A DNA stretch of 7,499 nt. Origin: an uncultured Lachnospiraceae bacterium (GTDB lineage: Bacteria > Bacillota > Clostridia > Lachnospirales > Lachnospiraceae). The stretch covers positions 1 through 7,499 of the forward strand of contig CACZOG010000168.1 of the NCBI GenBank assembly GCA_902782715.1, in the 5' to 3' direction. The first letter of the stretch is position 1. Each line of letters begins with the position of its first letter. The position numbers were made by a program, and so were the translations under genes. The notes beneath the pieces are model-generated. The model was not told where the DNA came from and searched no databases. It was given only the letters and a program-made list of their open reading frames with translations. Shown in pieces: positions 1 to 5,712 of this stretch.

Positions 1-1160
1 ATAAGCTTGCAGCCTTTTCCGAGATAATCATATTTTTCAAATGCACATTCGCTTACATCTCTTCCGTCGATAACCTGTATCATGTCAATATTATGAGCGA
101 TCGCATATTCAAAGTCTCTCTGATCGTGAGAAGGAACGGCCATAACTGCACCTGTTCCGTAGTTTGCAAGAACGAAATCACCGATGAACATACGGACTTC
201 TTTGCCGTTTACGGGGTTAATACATGTAACACCCTTAAGCTCACATCCGGACTTGGTCTTGTTAAGTTCGGTTCTGTCCATATCGTTCTTCTTTAATGTC
301 TCGTCAATGTAAGCCTGAACTTCTTCTTTATTGGTGATCCTGGGCATCAAATCTTTTACGATCTGTCCGTCGGGAGCAAGAACCATAAAAGTGATACCGT
401 AAATCGTTTCGATACATGTTGTATAGATGGAGAATTCTCCGCCGCCGACAATCTGGAATTTAACTTCAACACCTTCGGAACGACCGATCCAGTGTCTCTG
501 CATATCCTTGGTCGATTCGGGCCAGTCAATCTCATTAAGTCCTTCAAGAAGTTCATCCGCAAATGCAACCTGATCGATAACCCACTGCTTCATATTCTTT
601 CTTACAACGGGATATCCGCCTCTTTCGGACTTTCCGTCGATAACTTCATCGTTTGAAAGAACCGTACCGAGTTCCTCACACCAGTTAACAGGCATGTCAA
701 TAAGCTTGGCATACCCTTTTTCATAAAGTTTCTTAAAGATCCACTGTGTCCATTTATAGTAAGAAGGATCGCTTGTTGCTATCATCTTTGACCAGTCGTA
801 ATCGAAACCGAGTTCTTTTAACTGCTTTGAAAAAGTCTTGATATTCTCCTGAGTAAATCCGTTGGGATGATTACCTGTTGTAACGGCATACTGCTCTGCG
901 GGAAGACCAAATGAATCGTATCCCATGGGATGAAGGACATTGTAGCCCTGCATTCTCTTCATACGAGAAGAAATATCCGTAGCCGTATAACCTTCGGGGT
1001 GTCCCGCATGAAGACCTACTCCTGAAGGATAAGGGAACATATCAAGTGCATAAAACTTGGGTTTTGAAAAATCCCAGACATCTGTCTTGAATGTTTCGTG
1101 TTCCTCCCAGTATTTCTGCCATTTTGATTCGATTTCATGATGATTGTAACTTCTGCCCAT
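1..1160 (-). CDS. leuS: Leucyl-tRNA synthetase, N-terminal part (gene runs off the left edge)
   Basis: Cytoplasmic class I aminoacyl-tRNA synthetase that charges tRNA-Leu. I translated the minus strand from the ATG at 1158-1160; it stays open for 386 codons to the left edge, so the C-terminal half lies outside. Family landmarks appear in order: the FPYPSG run leading to the HIGH-type ATP motif HAGH (residues 51-54) followed by PEGYTATD, the NVLHPMGYDSFGLPAEQYA block (about 74-92), the CP1 editing-domain entry HWIGRSEG (about 223-230), and the editing-pocket segment GTGAVMAVPSHDQRD (335-349) with both conserved Asp. The usual TTRPDT editing motif reads TTCIET (247-252) here. The KMSKS loop is beyond the window. 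A TGAGG ribosome binding site sits 5 nt before the ATG. No T-box leader is present in the 99-base gap, although many Firmicute synthetase genes have one. The identification is firm. Confidence 0.97.
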   Translation of the reverse strand, partial: MGRSYNHHEIESKWQKYWEEHETFKTDVWDFSKPKFYALDMFPYPSGVGLHAGHPEGYTATDISSRMKRMQGYNVLHPMGYDSFGLPAEQYAVTTGNHPNGFTQENIKTFSKQLKELGFDYDWSKMIATSDPSYYKWTQWIFKKLYEKGYAKLIDMPVNWCEELGTVLSNDEVIDGKSERGGYPVVRKNMKQWVIDQVAFADELLEGLNEIDWPESTKDMQRHWIGRSEGVEVKFQIVGGGEFSIYTTCIETIYGITFMVLAPDGQIVKDLMPRITNKEEVQAYIDETLKKNDMDRTELNKTKSGCELKGVTCINPVNGKEVRMFIGDFVLANYGTGAVMAVPSHDQRDFEYAIAHNIDMIQVIDGRDVSECAFEKYDYLGKGCKL

Positions 1161-1165
1161 AACTG

Positions 1166-1170
1166 CCTCA
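1166..1170 (-). promoter_or_regulatory. Ribosome binding site of leuS
   Basis: TGAGG on the minus strand, 5 nt upstream of the leuS ATG. It fixes the start, which yields the usual LeuRS N-terminus (YNHHEIESKWQKYW). Confidence 0.75.
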
Positions 1171-1216
1171 CTAAATTTATTATTTCTTAAAAAATTATCT
1201 GATAATTAACTATTTC

Positions 1217-1245
1217 ATTTTAAGTATCAATCATAAAAAAGTCAA
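1217..1245 (-). promoter_or_regulatory. Putative sigma-A promoter of leuS
   Basis: Minus strand: -35 TTGACT (1240-1245), 17-nt spacer, -10 TAAAAT (1217-1222). Each hexamer is one mismatch from consensus. Transcription would start near 1210, giving a leader of about 50 nt. The -35 box lies inside the 3' arm and T-run of the terminator assigned to the upstream yitT-family gene. Assigned by motif and spacing only. Confidence 0.6.
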
Positions 1246-1260
1246 ACGATTCCGTCACTT
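1235..1260 (-). terminator. Putative weak intrinsic terminator of the YitT-family gene
   Basis: Minus strand, immediately after (and sharing the last base of) the TGA stop. AAGTGACG pairs with CGTT plus ACTT across a 2-nt bulge (TG), with a GAAT loop, followed by more T residues down to 1235. The stem is short, bulged and contains one G-U pair, so it would be leaky at best. Confidence 0.4.
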
Positions 1261-2096
1261 CAGCGAATTATTTCATCAATCGTTGTAACTGTCGAAAAGG
1301 TTCCTTTGTTCTTCTGAATGATATCACGAAGCTTCTGAAGTTCAAAGTAGTTTACATAACATATCATTGTCTTATTCTCTCCGGCTATAGCGCCTTTGGA
1401 ATCAATGATCGTGCATGTCTTGTTTAAATCGCGTTTGATCGCATCGATCAAAGCATTTTCGTCTTTGGTGATTATAGTAACCTGCTTGATGGCTTCGAAA
1501 TGATCAGTGTATCTGTCGATTATAAGCGTTGCTACAACATACACGAGAAGACTTAAAAGAGCTGCATTTCTGTCTATAAGAAGAAAAGCCGCAAGATAAA
1601 CCACGGAGTTAAAAGCGATAAGGATCGGCATCATCGAATAGTTTTTGCCTGTCTTATCGGTGATCTTCTTTAGGATGATGTTGGCAAGGATCTCGGAGCC
1701 GTCTATACAGCCGCCGCTTCTTAGGATGATGGATAATCCGAAACCGAGCAGAGCGCCGCCGAATGCAACTGCGATAAAATGTTCGGTATTCAGTTCAAAA
1801 GGCATCTCTTCAAAAAGAGCAAGGCCGAGCGTATATGTAAGAGATCCGACTATTGCTTTGATCGTGAATTTGAGCCCTAAGAAAAATGCACCCGCAATAA
1901 CAAACGGAGCAAATATAAGAGCAACACATAAAGACAGGTTAAAACCCGTCAGTTTGCTTATAAGAATAGAAATACCGGCAGTACCGTAATCTATCGCATC
2001 ATTCGGAAGCAGAATGCATGCAACGGAGAATGAAGCGATAAGTGCGCCGAGTATGATCAAAAGATATGAAATAAATGAAGAAAATCCCTTGTTCAA
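1260..2096 (-). CDS. YitT family membrane protein (DUF161 + DUF2179)
   Basis: A 278-residue integral membrane protein of the YitT family, which is widespread in Firmicutes; its substrate is not established. About five to six hydrophobic helices are visible (roughly residues 8-31, 53-74, 80-96, 107-127, 157-174, 178-194). The conserved Gly-rich family segment is GGCIDGSEILANII (128-141). A soluble C-terminal DUF2179-type domain follows (about 205-277, with CTIIDSKGAIAGENK and a TVTTIDEII ending). Length is normal for the family. The start codon is TTG at 2094-2096: GGGAG lies 6 nt upstream and no in-frame ATG occurs before residue 98, which would delete the first helices. The gene has its own predicted promoter and a weak terminator, so it is probably monocistronic. 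Family call is firm; function is unknown. Confidence 0.92.
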   Translation of the reverse strand: MNKGFSSFISYLLIILGALIASFSVACILLPNDAIDYGTAGISILISKLTGFNLSLCVALIFAPFVIAGAFFLGLKFTIKAIVGSLTYTLGLALFEEMPFELNTEHFIAVAFGGALLGFGLSIILRSGGCIDGSEILANIILKKITDKTGKNYSMMPILIAFNSVVYLAAFLLIDRNAALLSLLVYVVATLIIDRYTDHFEAIKQVTIITKDENALIDAIKRDLNKTCTIIDSKGAIAGENKTMICYVNYFELQKLRDIIQKNKGTFSTVTTIDEIIR

Positions 2097-2102
2097 AGTG
2101 TT

Positions 2103-2107
2103 CTCCC
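2103..2107 (-). promoter_or_regulatory. Ribosome binding site that supports a TTG start
   Basis: GGGAG on the minus strand, 6 nt before the TTG at 2094-2096. It is what makes the non-ATG start of the YitT-family gene credible. Confidence 0.65.
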
Positions 2108-2114
2108 GTCAAAA

Positions 2115-2147
2115 GAAAAAGGATGGTAAAAAGAATTTACCACCCTT
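2115..2147 (-). terminator. Intrinsic terminator of the EF-G-like gene
   Basis: Minus strand: 12-bp stem AAGGGTGGTAAA / TTTACCATCCTT with one G-U pair (arms at 2136-2147 and 2119-2130), 5-nt loop (2131-2135), followed by TTT and more T residues past a single C. It lies 25 bases past the EF-G-like stop codon. This is a strong canonical rho-independent terminator. Confidence 0.85.
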
Positions 2148-2162
2148 CATCCGTTATGTCAA
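2134..2162 (-). promoter_or_regulatory. Putative sigma-A promoter of the YitT-family gene, overlapping the terminator
   Basis: Minus strand: perfect -35 TTGACA (2157-2162), exact 17-nt spacer, -10 TAAATT (2134-2139, two mismatches). The spacer contains most of the first terminator arm and the -10 spans the loop boundary, so the start (near 2127) would fall in the second arm. Assigned by motif only. Confidence 0.5.
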
Positions 2163-2171
2163 ATCACAGTT

Positions 2172-4262
2172 TTATTCAACATTACCTTCAGCAACCTTGT
2201 CTGCTCTTTCCTTAACTTCTGCTTCCTGGATATCCGAAGGAGCCTGCTCGTAACGGGCAAATTCATATTCGAAATCTCCGCGGCCGCCCGTCATGGAACG
2301 AAGGTCCGTACAGTATCCGAAGAGACTCATCATGGGAATGTCTGCTTCAACAACTGTCTTTCCGCCGCCTGCGGGGTTCATACCGAGAACACGTCCTCTT
2401 CTCTTGTTAAGGTCACCCATTACGTCACCGGTATACTTATCGGGAACAGTAACCTTAAGATTAGCGATGGGCTCGAGAAGAATGGGACCTGCTTCCATGA
2501 AACCTTTCTTGAAGGCCTGGATAGTAGCCATCTTGAATGCCATTTCCGAAGAATCTACGGGATGATAAGATCCATCATAAAGGATGGCCTTAACTCCAAC
2601 AACGGGATAAGCTGCAAGAGGTCCTCTTAAAACTGATTCCTGAAGTCCCTTTTCTACTGCGGGGAAGTAGTTCTTGGGAACTGCACCGCCGACTACTTCT
2701 TCTTCGAATACATAAGGAGCCTCAAGATCGCCCGATGGTTCGAATCTCATCTTAACGTGACCGTACTGGCCGTGTCCGCCTGACTGTTTCTTATACTTGT
2801 ATTCAACATCTGATTTCTTCTTGATGGTCTCTCTGAAAGCTACCTTGGGTTTGGTAAGATCGATCTTAACTTTGTATTCGTTCTCAAGTCTTGACTGAAT
2901 GATATCAAGATGAAGATCACCCATACCGTAAAGAAGCATCTGCTTGTTCTCTGCATCGTTAACAGCCTTAACGGTTAAGTCTTCATGCATGATCTTCTGA
3001 AGCGACTGTGCGATCTTATCAACGTCAGCCTTGTTAACAGCATGATATCTCTTGTATGTGTAAGGCTTGGGAAGATCGGCTTTACCGAATCTGATGATAT
3101 GAGCCTTTGTTGACAATGTATTTCCTGTTCTTGCAGCGGTGATCTTAGCTAAAGCACCGATGTCGCCTGCATGAAGTTCTGATACTTCAATGGGTTTGTT
3201 GCCCTGAAGAAGATATATCTTACCGATCTTCTCTTCAACCTGCTTCTCATCGTTGTACATAAGATCATCTGTCTTAAGAACACCTGACATTACCTTGATA
3301 AGAGAATATTTTCCGATAAAAGGATCTACGATAGTCTTAAAGATATATGCTGATTTCGTCTTGGAGAAATCATAGTTTGCTTCAAATACTTCGTTTGTCT
3401 TAAGATCGATACCTGCAACGGTTCTTGTGTCAGGTCCGGGAAGATATTTAACGATATCATCGAGTAATGTGTAAATACCCTGGCAGAGAATGTTGGAGCC
3501 CATGGAAATGGGAACGATGCTGCAGTCGTTAACGGAAACTCTTAAAGCCTGACGGATCTCGTTCTCGGTAAATGTCTCACCGCCGAAATATCTTTCCATA
3601 AGGTCTTCGCTTGTCTCGGCTACGGATTCCATAAGAGTTTCTCTGTAGCTGTCAAGATATTCCTTGTTTGCTTCGGGAACATCACATTCCTTAACTTCCT
3701 TGCCTTCCCACTTATAAGCCTGTTCTGTGATAACGTTAACGTATCCTACAAACTTCTCGTTCTCTCTGATGGGAAGATGGAAAGGAGCGATCTTCTTTCC
3801 GTAAAGAGCTGTAAGATCTTCAACAACCTGTCTGTATGACGCATTGTCGATATCCATGTCGGTAACAAAGAACATTCTGGGAAGTTTATATTTTTCACAG
3901 ATCTCCCATGCTCTTTCTGTTCCGACTTCAACGCCAGCTTTACCGGAAACAACGATAATGGCAGCATCTGCTGCGGAAGCTGCTTCTTCTGCTTCGCCCA
4001 CAAAATCAAAGAATCCGGGTGTATCCAATATATTTATTTTTGTATTGTTCCATTCAATAGGTATAAGGGAAGTTGAAATAGAAATCTGTCTCTTAACTTC
4101 TTCTTTGCCGTAATCGCTTACGGTATTTCCGTCGGTAATCTTACCCATTCTTGATGTAAGACCTCCGAGATAAGCCATTGCTTCGGCAAGTGATGTTTTT
4201 CCCGCACCACCGTGTCCGAGAAGACAGACATTGCGAATCTTATCTGTTGTGTAAATATTCAT
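2172..4262 (-). CDS. EF-G-like translational GTPase (FusA2 / EF-G-2 type)
   Basis: A 696-residue paralogue of elongation factor G, close to the EF-G length (about 690-700). All EF-G domains are visible. The G domain carries the P-loop GHGGAGKTS (16-24), RQISIST for G2 (58-64) and DTPGFFDF for G3 (80-87). Domain II follows at about residues 300-390. Domain IV has SGGHGQYGHVKMRFEP (about 499-514). Domain V has KYTGDVMGDLNKRRGRVLG. It departs from canonical EF-G in three ways: P-loop GHGGAGKT instead of AHIDAGKT, Phe84 where EF-G has the catalytic His of DTPGH, and TDMD (134-137) for NKxD. These are marks of the accessory EF-G-like class, whose role is poorly defined, so I do not call it the main fusA. 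The ATG start has GGAGG 7 nt upstream. It has its own promoter and a strong terminator. A TetM-type resistance protein is less likely. Confidence 0.92.
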   Translation of the reverse strand: MNIYTTDKIRNVCLLGHGGAGKTSLAEAMAYLGGLTSRMGKITDGNTVSDYGKEEVKRQISISTSLIPIEWNNTKINILDTPGFFDFVGEAEEAASAADAAIIVVSGKAGVEVGTERAWEICEKYKLPRMFFVTDMDIDNASYRQVVEDLTALYGKKIAPFHLPIRENEKFVGYVNVITEQAYKWEGKEVKECDVPEANKEYLDSYRETLMESVAETSEDLMERYFGGETFTENEIRQALRVSVNDCSIVPISMGSNILCQGIYTLLDDIVKYLPGPDTRTVAGIDLKTNEVFEANYDFSKTKSAYIFKTIVDPFIGKYSLIKVMSGVLKTDDLMYNDEKQVEEKIGKIYLLQGNKPIEVSELHAGDIGALAKITAARTGNTLSTKAHIIRFGKADLPKPYTYKRYHAVNKADVDKIAQSLQKIMHEDLTVKAVNDAENKQMLLYGMGDLHLDIIQSRLENEYKVKIDLTKPKVAFRETIKKKSDVEYKYKKQSGGHGQYGHVKMRFEPSGDLEAPYVFEEEVVGGAVPKNYFPAVEKGLQESVLRGPLAAYPVVGVKAILYDGSYHPVDSSEMAFKMATIQAFKKGFMEAGPILLEPIANLKVTVPDKYTGDVMGDLNKRRGRVLGMNPAGGGKTVVEADIPMMSLFGYCTDLRSMTGGRGDFEYEFARYEQAPSDIQEAEVKERADKVAEGNVE

Positions 4263-4269
4263 GTTGTAA

Positions 4270-4274
4270 CCTCC
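4270..4274 (-). promoter_or_regulatory. Ribosome binding site of the EF-G-like gene
   Basis: GGAGG on the minus strand, 7 nt upstream of the ATG at 4260-4262; near-ideal strength and spacing. Confidence 0.8.
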
Positions 4275-4313
4275 GGTTTTTTTATTTGGGATTGATAAAA
4301 TTTCCCCTATAAT

Positions 4314-4357
4314 AAAAAAATCAACCCCACTTAGTTATTGTACTAAATTGGGGTTGA
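4314..4357 (-). terminator. Intrinsic terminator of pilZ (stem-loop plus T-run)
   Basis: Minus strand: TCAACCCCA / TGGGGTTGA, a perfect 9-bp stem (arms 4349-4357 and 4321-4329). It continues above a small internal loop as TTAGT / ACTAA (4331-4335 with 4342-4346) and closes on a 6-nt loop. Seven T residues follow directly (4320-4314). It is about 70 bases after the pilZ stop. The same inverted repeat overlaps the predicted promoter of the EF-G-like gene, so it could also act as a protein-binding operator. Confidence 0.75.
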
Positions 4358-4365
4358 ATATTCAA
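4337..4365 (-). promoter_or_regulatory. Putative sigma-A promoter of the EF-G-like gene, nested in the terminator
   Basis: Minus strand: -35 TTGAAT (4360-4365), 17-nt spacer, -10 TACAAT (4337-4342, one mismatch). The -10 coincides with the hairpin loop and the start would be near 4330, at the start of the second arm. A perfect 14-base palindrome, GTTGAATATTCAAC (4353-4366), covers the -35 box and could be an operator. Confidence 0.6.
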
Positions 4366-4430
4366 CTTTTTTTATGACTTTTGTATGAAAAACACGATTT
4401 TAAAAGTCCCAAATTGGTAATAATCACAAA

Positions 4431-4769
4431 TTATTCTTTGGAATATGTTTCAATCGTATCATATATCTCGATCCTCTTTAGATCCATCTCGGGCATTCCG
4501 ATAAAAATGCCTCCGTACTGATAATAGGAATCACATTTGAGAATTCTGACTATTTCGATAAATGTATGAATAACATCCTTGTTCCAAAGAGTAAGATCTG
4601 CATCATAAACTGCTCCGATAGTCAGTGCATCTGCACAGTTAAAGCCGATTCCGTGAGTCGAAATATCGTATACATCGATCGAAATCTCCTTTGCTTCCTG
4701 CTGATCGAGTCTGTTAACATACAGTTTAGCTTCAAGTTCTATTCTTTTGGATTTACGTCTCTCGTCCAT
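4431..4769 (-). CDS. Single-domain PilZ protein (predicted c-di-GMP receptor)
   Basis: A 112-residue cytoplasmic protein consisting of one PilZ domain. Both halves of the cyclic-di-GMP-binding signature are visible: the N-terminal RxxxR (Arg5-x3-Arg9, within ERRKSKR) and the D-x-S-x-x-G motif as DISTHG (about 35-40). Beta-rich sequence follows and ends in GGIFIGMPE, typical of the domain. There is no extra output domain, so it probably acts by binding a partner. The start matters. The frame can be opened at a TTG at 4775, but GGAGG (4777-4781) is only 1 nt from that TTG and 7 nt from the ATG at 4767-4769, so I take the ATG. It diverges from the plus-strand gene at 4915 and is followed by its own terminator. 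In motile Clostridia such proteins often tie c-di-GMP to motility or envelope functions, but the partner here is unknown. Confidence 0.87.
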   Translation of the reverse strand: MDERRKSKRIELEAKLYVNRLDQQEAKEISIDVYDISTHGIGFNCADALTIGAVYDADLTLWNKDVIHTFIEIVRILKCDSYYQYGGIFIGMPEMDLKRIEIYDTIETYSKE

Positions 4770-4776
4770 ATTCAAT

Positions 4777-4781
4777 CCTCC
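4777..4781 (-). promoter_or_regulatory. Ribosome binding site that sets the pilZ start
   Basis: GGAGG on the minus strand, 7 nt from the ATG at 4767-4769 but only 1 nt from the in-frame TTG at 4773-4775. It argues for the shorter 112-residue product. Confidence 0.75.
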
Positions 4782-4790
4782 GTTAATATT

Positions 4791-4819
4791 ATTTTAATTG
4801 TATCATATAGGGGTGTCAA
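4791..4819 (-). promoter_or_regulatory. Putative sigma-A promoter of pilZ
   Basis: Minus strand: consensus -35 TTGACA (4814-4819), 17-nt spacer, -10 TAAAAT (4791-4796, one mismatch). Start would be near 4784, giving a leader of about 15 nt that contains the GGAGG. This is the best-matching promoter in the window. Confidence 0.7.
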
Positions 4820-4874
4820 TAACATAGTTTTTGAGATCATCAAAATTAATATTGTTCTTTTTTATAAACAAATG

Positions 4875-4883
4875 TGCTATAAT
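4875..4883 (+). promoter_or_regulatory. Putative extended -10 promoter of the plus-strand gene
   Basis: TGCTATAAT: a consensus TATAAT (4878-4883) with the TGn extension (4875-4877). No good -35 is present at 16-18 nt (TTCTTT at 17; TTGTTC only at 20), which is typical of extended -10 promoters. Start near 4890. Confidence 0.6.
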
Positions 4884-4914
4884 TTACGATATATATAGTA
4901 CAAGAGGATTGTAT

Positions 4915-5289
4915 ATGAAAATTGGTGCTTATGAACTCAGTTCACAATTAAATATATATTCCAGGTTTTCTTCATCTTCCATTGAAAGGGTTGATACACC
5001 CGTAAAAGCCGAGGAAGTCAAAAAGCCTCAGTCCAACGAACTGGAAGTTGCCTATTCGGTAGACGGCGGAAAATATTTTGAATCACCTTTATATTCAAAA
5101 TACTCTGCCGAAGGAGTTGTTTTAAATCCCAAGGTTCAGAAACTTGACGATTTCTCTCTGGTATCCGCAAAGGATGATGTGAAAATATCAAGGATTCCCG
5201 ATAATACCGAAGAACCCAATTATAAGGAGATCATTTCGGATGCCGAAATGGATGATTTCCTTAAAAAAGCTTTTAAACTCTTTGAATAA
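4915..5289 (+). CDS. Uncharacterised small protein, 124 residues
   Basis: I do not recognise this family. The product is short, acidic and hydrophilic, without a signal peptide, a membrane segment or cysteines. It opens with MKIGAYELSSQLNIYSRFSS, then a Ser/Lys/Glu-rich and probably disordered middle, and ends in an amphipathic helix-like tail, DAEMDDFLKKAFKLFE. The start is the ATG at 4915: AGAGGA lies 6 nt upstream and the TATAAT at 4878-4883 places the mRNA start near 4890, so the longer in-frame opening at 4831 would not be transcribed. A stem-loop terminator begins at its stop codon. It is a genuine gene judging by promoter, RBS and terminator in the right order. It diverges from pilZ and converges with the fliK-like operon, so a link to motility or c-di-GMP is possible, but nothing in the sequence proves it. 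Confidence 0.75.
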   Translation: MKIGAYELSSQLNIYSRFSSSSIERVDTPVKAEEVKKPQSNELEVAYSVDGGKYFESPLYSKYSAEGVVLNPKVQKLDDFSLVSAKDDVKISRIPDNTEEPNYKEIISDAEMDDFLKKAFKLFE

Positions 5290-5328
5290 GTGTTTGGCCA
5301 ACATACCGCGCCGGGCACTTATTTTTTT
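5285..5328 (+). terminator. Intrinsic terminator of the plus-strand gene, at a convergent gene junction
   Basis: AATAAGTG (5285-5292) pairs with CACTTATT (5316-5323). In plus-strand RNA the stem extends through three U-G pairs and GGC/GCC, followed by a T-run (5322-5328). The TAA stop is part of the stem base. On the minus strand the U-G pairs become A-C mismatches and no T-run follows, so it serves the plus gene and only poorly the convergent operon. Confidence 0.8.
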
Positions 5329-5334
5329 GTCTTT

Positions 5335-5694
5335 TTAACGGATATATTCAAAAGCATTCTTATACCAGGCGATCTCACTTCCGGTAACGGATATGACATC
5401 AAACCTTACAGGTGTAAATTCTCCGAGGCTGTTTATAAGCCTGTAATAATCACACACTTTGCATATCTTCTTCTGTTTTCTTAAATCCACAGCTTCCGTC
5501 GGTGAACCCTTTTCATCGGAAAGTCTGTATTTTACCTCAATAAAAACATAATAATCGCCGTCTTTGGCGATTATATCAATTTCTCCGATCCTGCATCTGA
5601 AATTTCTTTCAAGGATCTTTAATCCGTTTTTATTTAAGAATTCGCAGGAAAGATTTTCGTATTCACTGCCTGTAGTCCTTTTGTTGATGATCAT
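5335..5694 (-). CDS. yraN: YraN family (UPF0102) nuclease-fold protein
   Basis: A 119-residue protein of the YraN/UPF0102 family, which has the restriction-endonuclease-like PD-(D/E)XK fold; its cellular role is not firmly established. The family pattern is complete: N-terminal TGSEYEN with the conserved Glu11, ILERNFRC (27-34), GEIDIIAKDGD (37-47) with Glu38/Asp40, the FIEVK core (51-55) giving the E-x-K motif, GSPTEAVDLRKQKKI (63-77), and RFDVISV (97-103). Residue 56 is Tyr where Thr-Arg is common, but the acidic residues and Lys55 are kept, so a metal site is plausible. Length is normal. It is the last gene of the operon, 18 bases after the FlhB-like gene. The RBS is weak (AAGG about 4 nt from the ATG), suggesting translation linked to the upstream gene. 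Family call is firm; activity is inferred. Confidence 0.93.
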   Translation of the reverse strand: MIINKRTTGSEYENLSCEFLNKNGLKILERNFRCRIGEIDIIAKDGDYYVFIEVKYRLSDEKGSPTEAVDLRKQKKICKVCDYYRLINSLGEFTPVRFDVISVTGSEIAWYKNAFEYIR

Positions 5695-5712
5695 CCCGCC
5701 TTTTTTTGTAAG

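Noticed and set aside
1161..1259. T-box leader for leuS
   Set aside because: The leader would be about 50 nt, with no T-box consensus and no antiterminator/terminator pair; too short for a T-box.
2172..4262. Tetracycline ribosomal-protection protein (TetM-like)
   Set aside because: Length, the EF-G-style domain IV segment (SGGHGQYGHVKMRFEP) and the GHGGAGKTS P-loop fit the EF-G-like accessory class better, and there is no mobile-element context.
4376..4408. Inverted repeat GACTTTT / AAAAGTC as a second pilZ terminator
   Set aside because: Only 7 AT-rich pairs with a 19-nt loop and no T-run on the minus strand; the hairpin at 4321-4357 is far better.
4770..4775. TTG start for pilZ, two codons upstream
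   Set aside because: It leaves only 1 nt to the GGAGG, whereas the ATG at 4767-4769 has 7 nt.
4831..4914. N-terminal extension of the 124-residue protein (28 more residues)
   Set aside because: The predicted -10 box lies inside the extension, it has no good RBS, and a strong AGAGGA site precedes the ATG at 4915.
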